Positions 1 to 9,643 are shown, counted from the stretch's first letter. The stretch: 63,298 nucleotides of DNA from an uncultured Bacteroidota bacterium (GCA_937924855.1 CALEYQ010000011.1:1-63298), one strand, 5' to 3'. Notes: a model not told the origin generated them from the letters alone. Numbers and translations are program-made.

Positions 1-58
1 TTGATGTTGGGTCGTTGAGCCTGTTGAAACGACAAGGGGGGGGAGCAAGAACTTTCCC

Positions 59-122
59 TTCGACAAGCTCAGGGACCACCATCGACAAGCTCAGGGACCG
101 CACTTCGACAGGCTAAGGGACC
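59..122. repeat. three tandem copies of a 20-bp intergenic repeat
   Basis: Three successive units of the form TTCGACAAGCTCAGGGACC, one with CAGGCTAAG instead of CAAGCTCAG, stand head to tail before the first gene. A degenerate unit (GAGCCTGTTGAAACGACAA) lies at about 18-35 in inverted sense. Each unit contains a short imperfect inverted repeat, so the block could fold in RNA. Similar sequences are, from memory, common in intergenic regions of Bacteroidota and some other phyla. Function is unknown. Confidence 0.7.
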
Positions 123-245
123 ATCTTTTTCCGCCAGGGCTACTAAGGCACCCACCCGCCCGTTCCAGACCCTGCCCCCGGGCCCAATTGAATAATTCCA
201 CAAAATGTGAAAATAGTTTTTCACAAGGTGGTGTTAAATTTGGGT

Positions 246-1316
246 ATGATTACAGCAGCACATACCATCAACTTCAGGGGTAGAGGATCGCAGATCAATA
301 CCCTGAACCGCTTCCTGAAGCAAATCTATACCCAGGATCACCCCGAGGTTATTGATGAAGAACTACTTGAAAATACACGCACAGAATTCATAGAGGAGTT
401 CCCCCGCCGTATCATCAACGCCGTAAACAGTCCGGATATTCCTTTTAAGTTCAGTATGAACCCCTATCAGGGTTGCGAACACGGATGCTCCTATTGCTAC
501 GCCCGGGTTACGCATGAATATTTTAACCTAAGTGCCGGACTTGATTTCGAGCGGAAAATAATGGTGAAAAAGAATGCCGCCCAACTCCTCGAAAAGGAAC
601 TTCTTGCCCCCTCCTGGAAACCGGCTCCCATCATGCTCTCCGGAAATACAGACTGCTACCAGCCCGGTGAAAGAAAATTCGGAATTACCCGTAAAATGCT
701 GGAAGTACTTCTCAATTTCCGTAATCCTGTGGGTATCATTACCAAAAATTCCCTCATCCTCCGCGATAAGGATATCCTCGCTGAAATGGCTAAACATAAT
801 CTGGTCTGGGTTATGGTCTCCATTACAACGCTCAATGAAAAATTACGGCGCAGAATGGAGCCGCGCACCGCAACCGGAAATGAAAGACTTGAAGTTATCC
901 GCGAACTAACCGCTGCCGGAATCCCCGTGGGCGTGATGACCGCACCCATTATCCCCGGCCTCAACTCCATGGAAATTCCCACCCTTATAAAAAAGGCAGC
1001 CGAGGCCGGTGCCAAATCGGCCGGATATACCATGGTACGACTCAACGGCTCCGTAGAACCTATTTTTTCCGACTGGCTCCTGAAAAATTTTCCCGATAGC
1101 TACAAAAAAGTAATGAATGGGATCCGTGATCTGCACGGCGGAAAAGTTGGCGACAACCGCTTCGGAACACGCATGAAAGGCGAAGGACATGTGGCACAGG
1201 CAATCCGAAACCTGTTTGTCACCAGCCTGAAAAAATACCTGCCGGGTAAACCCGACTTTTCATATAATGTTTCTGAATTTCGGCGTGCCCCCGGAAATCA
1301 ATTGAACCTGTTCTAA
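246..1316 (+). CDS. radical SAM protein, PA0069/Rv2578c family
   Basis: A 356-residue radical S-adenosylmethionine enzyme. The cluster-binding motif CEHGCSYC (CxxxCxxC) is at residues 77-84 from this start, followed by YARVTHEY. The N-terminal FRGRGSQINTLNRF stretch and the downstream SGNTDCYQPGE and VSITTLNEKLRRRMEPR segments are typical of the family seen from Pseudomonas to mycobacteria, whose substrate is unknown. A GTG at 207 would add 13 residues; the ATG at 246 is preferred because the family N-terminus begins just after it. The gene points toward the leftward asparagine synthase and ends 2 bp from it, so the two are convergent. Confidence 0.85.
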   Translation: MITAAHTINFRGRGSQINTLNRFLKQIYTQDHPEVIDEELLENTRTEFIEEFPRRIINAVNSPDIPFKFSMNPYQGCEHGCSYCYARVTHEYFNLSAGLDFERKIMVKKNAAQLLEKELLAPSWKPAPIMLSGNTDCYQPGERKFGITRKMLEVLLNFRNPVGIITKNSLILRDKDILAEMAKHNLVWVMVSITTLNEKLRRRMEPRTATGNERLEVIRELTAAGIPVGVMTAPIIPGLNSMEIPTLIKKAAEAGAKSAGYTMVRLNGSVEPIFSDWLLKNFPDSYKKVMNGIRDLHGGKVGDNRFGTRMKGEGHVAQAIRNLFVTSLKKYLPGKPDFSYNVSEFRRAPGNQLNLF

Positions 1317-1318
1317 GC

Positions 1319-3190
1319 CTACCGGTTTTTTATATACCACTTGTGAAGTATCACAAGGGCCCAGATGCGCTTGTACAAATATTCATTCCCGGGATGCTGA
1401 TACCGGCGGATTAAATTTTCTACCTCCGGGTAATTCACAAAACCCGCTTCTGCTATAAGCTCTTTATTCAGATACCTGGAAATATAAACCTCCCACTTTC
1501 CGGAAAGCCAGGAATTTAAAGGTATGGAAAAACCCTGCTTCGGACGATTGAAATATGAGGCAGGTAAATGCCGGTACAACAACTGCTTTAGGATATACTT
1601 ATCGGTCTTGTTTTTGGTTTTTAAACCCTGATCCAGGTTCAAAGAGAATTCCACCAGCCGATGATCCAGATAGGGAACCCGCGACTCCAAACCATAACGC
1701 ATACTGGCCCTGTCTACCTTTACCAGCAAATCATCGGGCAGGTAAAACAATAAATCAAACAAAGCCTGCTTCTCAGATGCCGAAAACTTTCTGGAAATGG
1801 TGTCCAAAGCCGTAAGGTAAGGCCGGAAAAAGCCGGCGTTGATCCGGATGTGATCCCGTGATATTGATTTTAATTCGTTATCGCTGAAAAAATATTGTTC
1901 TTGCGAAAACAAATGGGCCGGAAGAAAATCATCCGTTCCGTAATCCAAAAGTTCTGCTACCCGGTGATAACGACTCCCGGGAGCCAGACTGAGTAAGGTT
2001 TTTATTACACCGCGACCCGCAGAAAAAAGAAAGGAGTCAAGGCGGGTTGCCCAGCGATAACTTCCATAGCCGTAAAACAACTCGTCGGCTCCCTCTCCGG
2101 TCAATACCACTTTTACATATTTACGGGCCTGCTCCGAAACCAGCAGGGTGGGTATGGCACTCGAATCGGCAAAAGGTTCCCCATAGGTATCTACCATTTT
2201 ATCCAGCAGTTCAACTGCATCGTCCTGTGATAAAATAAAATCATGGTGATTGGTTTTCAAATGCCCGGCAACCTTTCGGGCATAGGGGGTCTCATCAAAT
2301 TTCTTTTCACTGAATCCAATGGAAAAGGTATTTACCGCATTCGGAGAAATTTTACTCGCCAGAGCCGTCAGCAGGGAAGAGTCTATTCCCCCGCTTAAGA
2401 AAATTCCAAAGGGCACATCGCTGCGCATCTGAATCCGAACCGAGTCGGTAACAATTTCTTCAAGGCGGTTAAGTGCTGTTTTTTCATCTTTTAAAGGACT
2501 GTCCTGAAACTGACTTCGCAATTGATAATAAGCTCTTTTATTAAGATTTTTTCCATCCACCTCAATCAGGTAACCCGGTTTCAGTTTAAAAATATTGCGG
2601 TATATGCTCCAGGGTGCGGGGATAAATCCCAAATGAAGGAAAACAGGAATAACACCCCGGTTGATTTCAATAGGTATCTTCTTAAGAAATTTAAAGGAGT
2701 GGATTTCCGAAGAAAACGCCAGCAATCCATTTCCGTCAAAATAATAATACAGGGGTTTTATCCCAATACGGTCGCGAGCAATGACAAGCTTTTTTTCCTG
2801 TCGGTCGAAGATGGCCACCGCGAACATCCCGTTTAGCTTTTCAAAAAATGCGGTTCCGTATAAAACAAAGCCCTCCAGGATAACTTCGGTATCGGAATCG
2901 GATTGGAATTTTTTTCCTGTTTTTTGTTCCAACTCCTGCCTCAGTTCAACATAATTGTAAACCTCTCCGTTGTAAACCAGAGTAAACCTGCCATCGGCGG
3001 AATGCATAGGTTGGTGGCCTTTTTCGCTCAGGTCAATAACACTCAGGCGGGTATTGCCAAGTCCTATGCCGGGTTCAAAAAATATCCCGTCGTCATCCGG
3101 CCCCCTGTGCTTAAGGGTATGGTTGAAGGCCTGCAGGTCTTCTCGGCTGAAAATTCGGCCGGGGTCAAAAAATCCGGAAATTCCACACAT
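1319..3190 (-). CDS. asnB: asparagine synthase (glutamine-hydrolysing) family protein
   Basis: 623 residues. The N-terminus MCGISGF supplies the Cys2 nucleophile of a class II glutamine amidotransferase; HRGPDDDG and YNGEVYNY are its substrate-binding segments. The synthetase half has the PP-loop SGGIDSS at residues 266-272 and LTGEGADELFYGYG further on. Biochemically it should hydrolyse glutamine and transfer ammonia to an ATP-activated carboxylate. As the last gene of a leftward operon behind two glycosyltransferases, and with a second paralogue at 7811, it more likely amidates a sugar acid or another glycan component than serves bulk asparagine synthesis; that is inference from context. 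Confidence 0.9.
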   Translation of the reverse strand: MCGISGFFDPGRIFSREDLQAFNHTLKHRGPDDDGIFFEPGIGLGNTRLSVIDLSEKGHQPMHSADGRFTLVYNGEVYNYVELRQELEQKTGKKFQSDSDTEVILEGFVLYGTAFFEKLNGMFAVAIFDRQEKKLVIARDRIGIKPLYYYFDGNGLLAFSSEIHSFKFLKKIPIEINRGVIPVFLHLGFIPAPWSIYRNIFKLKPGYLIEVDGKNLNKRAYYQLRSQFQDSPLKDEKTALNRLEEIVTDSVRIQMRSDVPFGIFLSGGIDSSLLTALASKISPNAVNTFSIGFSEKKFDETPYARKVAGHLKTNHHDFILSQDDAVELLDKMVDTYGEPFADSSAIPTLLVSEQARKYVKVVLTGEGADELFYGYGSYRWATRLDSFLFSAGRGVIKTLLSLAPGSRYHRVAELLDYGTDDFLPAHLFSQEQYFFSDNELKSISRDHIRINAGFFRPYLTALDTISRKFSASEKQALFDLLFYLPDDLLVKVDRASMRYGLESRVPYLDHRLVEFSLNLDQGLKTKNKTDKYILKQLLYRHLPASYFNRPKQGFSIPLNSWLSGKWEVYISRYLNKELIAEAGFVNYPEVENLIRRYQHPGNEYLYKRIWALVILHKWYIKNR

Positions 3191-3192
3191 GC

Positions 3193-4092
3193 TTAATTCC
3201 CCTGAATTATTCGTTTAAATATTACGTAAGGCCTTTTATGAAAAATGATATTGGGATAACGGTAAATCGATTTCAGTAAAAACCCCAGTGCATTTCCTCT
3301 TTTTCCACCCAGGGCGAGGTGAAGGGCGATATATGATTCTGCAAATCCCTCAATTTTGTTTTTCGATTTCCGGTACACTTTTTCAACCATGGGATCTGAA
3401 AAAGCAAACTGCAGGGCCAAATCTTTCCGGCGGGTAAGATTTCTTAAGCTCGGATTCATTACACTCCGGGTGCGGTGATTAATAAGCGCCGAACTAACGC
3501 GATTGTCGGTTTTGATTCCCTTGTTGGCCACAATCCTGAGCCAAAGCTCCCAATCTTCACTTCCCGATAAATCATAACTTTCGTTGAAAGGAAATTCCAA
3601 TGCGGTATCCCTTCTTAGAAATGCCCCAATGCAACTCAGGGGATTTCCCTTTTCCAGCAGGGAATGGTCGTCGTCGGCAAGTGCATCTATTTTCTCAATG
3701 ATTTTACCGTCCTCGGAAATAATTTCATAGGCCACATGAAGGAAGGGAGGCAATTCATATTTTTGAAGAGACCCGAAAGCATTTTCAAGCAGGTCAGGAT
3801 AAACCAGATCGTCGGAGTCAAGAAAGGTAATGTAGGAACCGCGGGCCTGTAAGGTACCGGCATTTCGGGCAGCACCCCGTTCCCGTTTTTCTACTTTTAT
3901 ATAAGTAATACGTGGATCTTTTCTTTCAGCAATCATCTGGTCGGTGCCATCATTGCCACCATCATCAACCACAATTACTTCATAGTCGGGAAAAGACTGA
4001 ATGGCCAAAGAATTGAGCGTTTTTACAAGAAAATCTTTTCGGTTGAAGGTGGGAATTACAACCGAGAAAAAAGGTGCGTGGGATTCAGCCAT
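3193..4092 (-). CDS. glycosyltransferase family 2
   Basis: 299-residue cytoplasmic GT-A glycosyltransferase. It opens with FFSVVIPTFNRKDFL, then EVIVVDDGGNDGT (nucleotide binding), RGAARNAG, and the DxD-type motif FLDSDDLVYPD that binds the metal and sugar nucleotide. No membrane anchor is evident. Its start overlaps the stop of the upstream glycosyltransferase by 8 bp and its stop lies 2 bp before the asparagine synthase start, so the three are translationally linked. It probably adds one sugar to a surface glycan; donor and acceptor cannot be read from sequence. Confidence 0.88.
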   Translation of the reverse strand: MAESHAPFFSVVIPTFNRKDFLVKTLNSLAIQSFPDYEVIVVDDGGNDGTDQMIAERKDPRITYIKVEKRERGAARNAGTLQARGSYITFLDSDDLVYPDLLENAFGSLQKYELPPFLHVAYEIISEDGKIIEKIDALADDDHSLLEKGNPLSCIGAFLRRDTALEFPFNESYDLSGSEDWELWLRIVANKGIKTDNRVSSALINHRTRSVMNPSLRNLTRRKDLALQFAFSDPMVEKVYRKSKNKIEGFAESYIALHLALGGKRGNALGFLLKSIYRYPNIIFHKRPYVIFKRIIQGN

Positions 4093-5215
4093 GGTAAACC
4101 TCCGCTAATGAATCCAACATTTTGTTCAATGTGAATTTTTTTTCCACAAAGGCTTTTCCTCTTTGGGCCATTTCTCCGGCAGTCTCCGGATCGTCCATTA
4201 TTTTTTTTACGGCCCTGAAAATGGCTTCGGAATCCCTGAAAGGAACTTCCAGAGCCAGATTTCCCTCACGGCAAATTTCGGCCCCGATTCCTGATGCACT
4301 GAACACCGATGGGACCGAAAGGGCCAGGGATTCAATAAAAACCTGTCCGAAAGGCTCGGCATCGGGGTCAACGGGAACATGCACAAAACAATGCATAAGG
4401 GAGAACAATAAATTTACGTTTTTTTCAAATCCTGCTTCAGTCCAGGTTCCCGAAGGTAATTCCTCCAGGCTTTTCAGAATTTCGGTTTTTTTATCTCCCT
4501 GAAAATTTCCCAGGATCAAAAAAACATTGTTGTTAAGCGACCATAATTTTTTAAACGCTTCCACGGTATATTCCACACCTTTTACCCGATTGGCACGGGA
4601 AATGACACCCACTACAAAAGCCTTTTCAGGAATTCCGAGCTCAGATCTTTTTTGTTGCATCAAACCCGTTTCGGGCCGGGTAAATTCTGAGAAATCAAAA
4701 CCGTGGGGGATATATACAATTTTCTCCCGTGGGGCTTTTTCGTTTTGAATCAAATGAGCCGAAGCATTTTTGCTGATGGCAATTATTTTAGTGGCCATCC
4801 GGTTGGAATAGCGATCGTATTTGAGTGCGGAAGGGAAAAATCTGAGGTGATGATCGGTATGATGCCGGGTCATGATTCTTTTCCGAATGCCGGCAAAAAA
4901 GGAAGCGGTGAGTCCAATCAAGGAAGCTTCAAACAAATGAACATGAACCAGAGAGGAACGATTTTTAAGCAAATACCACCAGCACTTAAACAGGGCCCGG
5001 GGAATAGAGGATTTTCCATTATAGGAAATGTAATGGCACGCAATGTTGTTTTTTTGGAGCTCTTCCATCATTAAAGGAGGCCGGGGAGAAAGAAAAACAG
5101 CGGAAACTTCATGCCCTGAATTTTTTAATCCGGAAAGCAGTTGCAGCATAGCCCTTGAATAATCCAGATTGGAAAAAATATGGATGATTTTTGTTCCCCT
5201 TTTCACCACCTGCAA
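4085..5215 (-). CDS. glycosyltransferase family 4 (GT-B fold)
   Basis: 376 residues. The N-terminal Rossmann half begins with IIHIFSNLDYSRAMLQLLSGL, and HVHLFEASLIGL and RHHTDHH follow, as in family 4 enzymes. The donor-binding half carries VGVISRANRVKGVEYTVEAF and the closing EPFGQVFIESLALSVPSV segment with the usual E-x7-E spacing. First gene of the leftward operon, starting 127 bp from the divergent flippase start. Likely adds a sugar to a lipid-linked glycan on the inner face of the membrane. Confidence 0.88.
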   Translation of the reverse strand: MQVVKRGTKIIHIFSNLDYSRAMLQLLSGLKNSGHEVSAVFLSPRPPLMMEELQKNNIACHYISYNGKSSIPRALFKCWWYLLKNRSSLVHVHLFEASLIGLTASFFAGIRKRIMTRHHTDHHLRFFPSALKYDRYSNRMATKIIAISKNASAHLIQNEKAPREKIVYIPHGFDFSEFTRPETGLMQQKRSELGIPEKAFVVGVISRANRVKGVEYTVEAFKKLWSLNNNVFLILGNFQGDKKTEILKSLEELPSGTWTEAGFEKNVNLLFSLMHCFVHVPVDPDAEPFGQVFIESLALSVPSVFSASGIGAEICREGNLALEVPFRDSEAIFRAVKKIMDDPETAGEMAQRGKAFVEKKFTLNKMLDSLAEVYHG

Positions 5216-5314
5216 ATTACGGAAGAAAGGGCGGATTATAATAATTTCCGACCAAGCCCTGCTTTTTGGCGACCGGAATGGAAAATGATGAAATTCCGTT
5301 CCCCCAATATTAAG

Positions 5315-5345
5315 TAACTTTAGGGGCTAAAACCGGATATTTTTG
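5315..5345 (+). promoter_or_regulatory. possible flippase promoter region
   Basis: TAACTTTA at 5315-5322 matches the Bacteroidota -7 box TAnnTTTG except for the last base, and TATTTTTG at 5338-5345 matches fully but overlaps the proposed TTG start. The 127-bp gap separates two divergent glycan operons, so promoters for both directions should lie here. No convincing -33 element was seen. Confidence 0.35.
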
Positions 5346-6668
5346 TCTATAGGTCGGAACATTATTGGCCAGGTGGGAACCCAGATGGCCGGCATGGTAT
5401 CAGGGTTTGTGATCAGCATCATTACATCCCGTCTTTTGGGAACCTACGGAAGGGGGGAGTTGGCCGAGTTCTCGGCATCACTCAATTTTTTGCATGTTTT
5501 TTTGGGGTTGGGTATTGCCTACAGCCTTCTTTTTGTTATTTCCGGCCGGAAGTATGACCCCCGGAAAACATTTTCTTCAGGCATTCTTCTGTTGATCATT
5601 TTAGGTATTCTTGCCTTTTTGTTTTTTGCCCTGGAGCGTTTTTTAGGAGCCTCGTTTTTTTTCCCCGATCTGGGTTTTCTGCCAAATATCATTCTGATTT
5701 TATCATTCGTTCAATTGTTGTTGAACGGCATTATCAATGCATTTTTAAATGGGAATAAACTGTTTTTCGACCAGCAAAAAGCCACAGCCATTTTTTCGTT
5801 GGTTTCTGCCCTGTGCTATCTTGTGGTGTTTTTTCTCCCCGAATCCTTGCAGCCCGATTTAAGTGGAATTGAGGCTTTTCTTGTTTTTTATATTCTTGTA
5901 AACAGTCTGCTTACCCTCCTTTTGCTGGCATTTTTTATCCGGAAAGTGAAGTTGCCGGGAGAAAGCGGGTTTTTATCTTTTCCACAGTTTACATTTCTTT
6001 TAAAAATCGGCTTTCTGGCCTGGCTCACCAATGTATTCCAATATTTTGCCACCAAACTTGAGTTTTATTTCATTGAGGATATTTCCGGAAAAAGCGAACT
6101 CGGAATTTACAGTCTTGCCATAAACATTTCCCGCTTTGCACTTATGGTTCCCGTGGCCATTTCCACCGTGCTGCTACCCTATAATGCCAGCGAAAACGAC
6201 GGTGAGCTTGTACCCCGGAATAATGCCATAATCAGGTATCTGATTCCCTTTCTGGGAATACCTTTTCTCGTTTTCTTACCCTTTTACGAACTCCTTTTCG
6301 GATTGTTTTTCGGCCCCGGGTTTTCCCGTTCCGGGCTTATATTCATGATTATTTTTCCGGGTGTTTTGGCTCTGGCTATTATGATGGTGCTTACCAGTTA
6401 TTTTGGAGGGAAAGGAATGTTTTTCGTTAATGCTATCGGTGCCTTTGTTTCTCTTGTTTTATTTTCAATTCTTACTCCCTTTTTGACAAATTTGTACGGT
6501 ATTGAGGGCGCAGGCATTGCCAATGCCATTTCTTTTTTCGGGGGTTTCCTGTTTGTATTGGTAATTTACCTCAGAAAAACGGGCTCGGGAATGAGTGATT
6601 TGCTGTTTATCCGGAGCGATGATATTAAACGAATTAAATCCCGCCTTTTTAAATCAAAAAGGAAATAA
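5343..6668 (+). CDS. polysaccharide flippase (Wzx/MATE-like)
   Basis: 441-residue integral membrane protein with about a dozen hydrophobic helices, for example residues 77-95 and 109-126 and the C-terminal LFVLVIYL. The start IGRNIIGQVGTQMAGMVSGF and the helix containing TSRLLGTYGRGELAEF are typical of O-antigen/teichuronic-acid exporters of the MOP superfamily. It should flip an undecaprenyl-linked glycan across the inner membrane. The start is a TTG; an in-frame TAA at 5328 rules out a much longer form. First gene of the rightward glycan operon. Confidence 0.87.
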   Translation: MSIGRNIIGQVGTQMAGMVSGFVISIITSRLLGTYGRGELAEFSASLNFLHVFLGLGIAYSLLFVISGRKYDPRKTFSSGILLLIILGILAFLFFALERFLGASFFFPDLGFLPNIILILSFVQLLLNGIINAFLNGNKLFFDQQKATAIFSLVSALCYLVVFFLPESLQPDLSGIEAFLVFYILVNSLLTLLLLAFFIRKVKLPGESGFLSFPQFTFLLKIGFLAWLTNVFQYFATKLEFYFIEDISGKSELGIYSLAINISRFALMVPVAISTVLLPYNASENDGELVPRNNAIIRYLIPFLGIPFLVFLPFYELLFGLFFGPGFSRSGLIFMIIFPGVLALAIMMVLTSYFGGKGMFFVNAIGAFVSLVLFSILTPFLTNLYGIEGAGIANAISFFGGFLFVLVIYLRKTGSGMSDLLFIRSDDIKRIKSRLFKSKRK

Positions 6669-6669
6669 T

Positions 6670-7809
6670 ATGAAGCTGCCGGAAGTTTTGGTTTTGTCTT
6701 ACAGCAACCTCGGATGCGATCCACGGGTTATCCGGCAGTTGGAATGGCTTCAGGGTAAGGCCCATATCCATTGCGCCGGATTCGGCCCCCCCCCCTCTGA
6801 TATCGAGGTGGATTCTTTCAGTCAGATTTATTACGAACCTAAACCCAATCTTGCAAGGAAGATTCGAAGGGCCATACTTTTTTTCTTCCGTTTTTTTGAA
6901 AGGTATTTTTTTGATGAATCCAAACAAACCTTTGTAAGGCTTTTTTCAAACCGTAAGTTTGATCTGATAATTGCCAATGACCCCGCTTCCTTGTATCTGG
7001 CTCATAAAATTTCTTCATCAAAGGATCAGATAGTTTTTGACGCCCACGAATACCATCCTTCCGAAAATCTTGAAAGCAAATACTGGAGAATGTTTCACCG
7101 TCCCATGGTTAATTACCTGATCATGAAATATGCTTCCGGAATCAAGGGAGTAATTACCGTGAATGATTCAATAGCCGCAATGTACTTGAAGAATTTTAAT
7201 CTGGATGCCGTGGTTATTTCGAATGCAGGGTCATTTCGTGATTTAAAACCCCTGGCTTGCAAAGGAAACCCTGTCAAATTTGTACACCACGGAGCTGCCA
7301 TTAAAGGGCGCAGAATGGAAGATATGATAGAGGCATTTTTGCAAATGAGAAGTGGTGATGAGTTTCATTTATTCCTTTCCGGAACTTCTCTCATGCTAGA
7401 GTACAGGGAGGAGCTAAAACGGAAATACCGCTCTGCTCCCGGTGTGTTTTTTCATGATCCTGTTCCTTTCAAAAAAATATGCGAAACCATAAATAATTAT
7501 GATGTGGGATTGTATTTTCTTCCTGTACACGGGGAAAATGAAAACATGGCCCTCCCCAACAAAGTTTTTGAATTTATTCAGGCCCGGCTGGCAATGGTTG
7601 TTAGTCCAAATCCCGAAATGAAAAATCTGGTGGAAAAACACGAACTTGGTATTGTAGCTGATGATTTTATTCCCGAAAGCTATCGGGATGCATTAAGAAA
7701 ATTAAACCCTGAAGTGGTGAACCGGTTTAAAGAAAATGCCCACAAAGCTGCTCAAATCCTGAACGCAGAAGCCAACCGGGAAAAATTTCTAAAAATCTGC
7801 GGATTGTAA
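6670..7809 (+). CDS. glycosyltransferase, GT-B type, with internal C10 tract
   Basis: 379 residues, starting ATG 6670, one base past the flippase stop. Features of GT-B enzymes are LSYSNLGCDPRVIRQL, DAHEYHPSE, the inter-domain VVISNAGSF and the donor-site MALPNKVFEFIQARL. A run of ten cytosines at 6786-6795 encodes the GPPP turn near residues 39-42; the frame is intact here, but loss or gain of one base would truncate the protein. Such tracts drive phase variation in glycosyltransferases of other bacteria, so on/off switching is possible. An alternative upstream start inside the flippase gene (6595) lacks support. Confidence 0.85.
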   Translation: MKLPEVLVLSYSNLGCDPRVIRQLEWLQGKAHIHCAGFGPPPSDIEVDSFSQIYYEPKPNLARKIRRAILFFFRFFERYFFDESKQTFVRLFSNRKFDLIIANDPASLYLAHKISSSKDQIVFDAHEYHPSENLESKYWRMFHRPMVNYLIMKYASGIKGVITVNDSIAAMYLKNFNLDAVVISNAGSFRDLKPLACKGNPVKFVHHGAAIKGRRMEDMIEAFLQMRSGDEFHLFLSGTSLMLEYREELKRKYRSAPGVFFHDPVPFKKICETINNYDVGLYFLPVHGENENMALPNKVFEFIQARLAMVVSPNPEMKNLVEKHELGIVADDFIPESYRDALRKLNPEVVNRFKENAHKAAQILNAEANREKFLKICGL

Positions 7810-7810
7810 A

Positions 7811-9643
7811 ATGTGTGGAATAGCAGGCGAATATGTGGTTAAGGGATCCCGGCTTATGACGGGAGAAAGCGATGCATTTCCTATGCTGGCACATCGGGGA
7901 CCTGATGGACGGGGTGCATGGACAAACACGGAAGGAAGAGTAGGGCTTTTCCATACCCGGCTCAGCATCATAGATCTGGAAGAAAGAAGTGCACAGCCCA
8001 TGATTTCTGCCAATGGGAACTTTGTTATAATTTTCAACGGCGAGATTTATAATTTTCCGGAATTAAAGAAGGAACTGGAGGGCAGGGGAGTGGTTTTCAG
8101 AACTACCTCTGATACCGAAGTTTTATTGGAAGGTTTTGCCTTGGACGGCGAAAAAATTCTGGCCAGGCTAGATGGTGCTTTCGCCTTTGCTGTGTTCGAC
8201 ATTAAAAAGGAAGAATTGTTCTGCGCAAGGGACAGATTCGGCGAAAAACCTTTTTATTTTATTGCCAATCCCCAACGCTTTGCTTTCGCCAGCGAACTGA
8301 AAGTATTAAAGCAAATTGAACCCATTAATCCTCCGGGTCCTGCAGAAATTTTCCGCTATTTGTTTTTCGGAAATCTTTTCGATCCTGACAATGATCTGAA
8401 TACTTTTTATCCCGGAATTTCAAGTCTCCCTCCTGCACATTATATTAAAGTTCAGCGTTCCGGAAAATGGAGCCTTGGTAAATATTGGGAAACAGAACCC
8501 CTTAATTTGAATCGGCTTAGTGAAGCACAGATTACTGAAGAGTTTTATAATTTATTTGAAACTTCCGTTAAGCGACGCTTGCGGAGCGATGTGCCTGTAG
8601 GAACCAGTTTATCGGGTGGATTGGATTCAAGTTCCATTGCCGTGGTAATCAACAGAATTAAGGAAAAGGGAAGTCTTCAGAAAACTTTTTCCGCAAGATT
8701 CCCGGGTTTTGAACGCGATGAGGGAAAGTTTATTGACAAAGTAATTGAATCCTGTAACCTGGAACCTTTTTCCGTTACTCCCGATGCGGAATCTGCCCTC
8801 GGTTATCTTGATACAGTTTTCTTTCACCAGGAATTTCCATTCGGCAGTTCAAGCATAAACGCCCAGTTTGAAGTAATGAGGCTGGCCCGATCGAAGGGCG
8901 TAAAAGTATTACTAGACGGCCAGGGCGCTGATGAAATCCTAGGCGGCTATCATTATTTTTTTCCGGCATACCTGGAATCTGTAATGTTCGAAAATCCGGG
9001 AGCACTGTTTAAGGAAAGAAAAAATATTCAGAATCTTCACGGATTGGCTCCTAAAACGGGTCCAGGTTTTTTTGCCGAAGCCCTGCTGCCCGGATTAAGG
9101 CATAAGGCAGGCAATTTATTGCGAAAATTTAAAAATCCTGCTTCTCCTTACTTTGCGGGCATACATCCCGAAATTGTGAGTGAAGGGAAAAGAGTTTCAG
9201 CCAATCGCGTTCGTGGGGCAGGACTGGATGCGGCCCTGCGATTTTCCCTAAGGCCCTCCGGTTTGGGAGAACTGCTTCGCTATGCTGACCGGAATTCAAT
9301 GGCTCATGGGGTAGAAGTGCGACTTCCCTTTCTTTCCCACGAGCTTGTTAATTTTTGCTTTTCACTGCCCCTCAAATACAAAATACGAAAGGGCTGGACA
9401 AAGTATATCTTGCGCAAATCACTTGAAAACCTGCTTCCGGAAGAAATAGCCTGGAGGGTTGATAAAGTGGGTTATGAACCGCCGCAAAAGCAATGGCTGA
9501 GTGCGCCCGGATTTGCCGAACGCTTTAAAGAAGCCGAAGACTTCCTGATCCGCGAAAAAATTATTACCCGCGCCCTGCCGCACTTACAATGGAGCTATTT
9601 AATGTTGCATATGGCATTCAAATTTTGCCGGAATGAAAAATAA
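7811..9643 (+). CDS. second asparagine synthase-family amidotransferase
   Basis: 610 residues, starting MCGIAGEY (catalytic Cys2), with HRGPDGRG and FNGEIYNF in the glutaminase domain and the PP-loop SGGLDSS at 268-274 in the synthetase domain; LLDGQGADEILGGYHY completes the ATP site. It is clearly diverged from the copy at 1319-3190, with different spacing after the N-terminal motif, so this is not a recent duplication. The start is 1 bp after the preceding glycosyltransferase and the stop overlaps the next gene by 11 bp, which ties it to the glycan operon. Probably amidates a uronic-acid or similar glycan component. Confidence 0.88.
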   Translation: MCGIAGEYVVKGSRLMTGESDAFPMLAHRGPDGRGAWTNTEGRVGLFHTRLSIIDLEERSAQPMISANGNFVIIFNGEIYNFPELKKELEGRGVVFRTTSDTEVLLEGFALDGEKILARLDGAFAFAVFDIKKEELFCARDRFGEKPFYFIANPQRFAFASELKVLKQIEPINPPGPAEIFRYLFFGNLFDPDNDLNTFYPGISSLPPAHYIKVQRSGKWSLGKYWETEPLNLNRLSEAQITEEFYNLFETSVKRRLRSDVPVGTSLSGGLDSSSIAVVINRIKEKGSLQKTFSARFPGFERDEGKFIDKVIESCNLEPFSVTPDAESALGYLDTVFFHQEFPFGSSSINAQFEVMRLARSKGVKVLLDGQGADEILGGYHYFFPAYLESVMFENPGALFKERKNIQNLHGLAPKTGPGFFAEALLPGLRHKAGNLLRKFKNPASPYFAGIHPEIVSEGKRVSANRVRGAGLDAALRFSLRPSGLGELLRYADRNSMAHGVEVRLPFLSHELVNFCFSLPLKYKIRKGWTKYILRKSLENLLPEEIAWRVDKVGYEPPQKQWLSAPGFAERFKEAEDFLIREKIITRALPHLQWSYLMLHMAFKFCRNEK

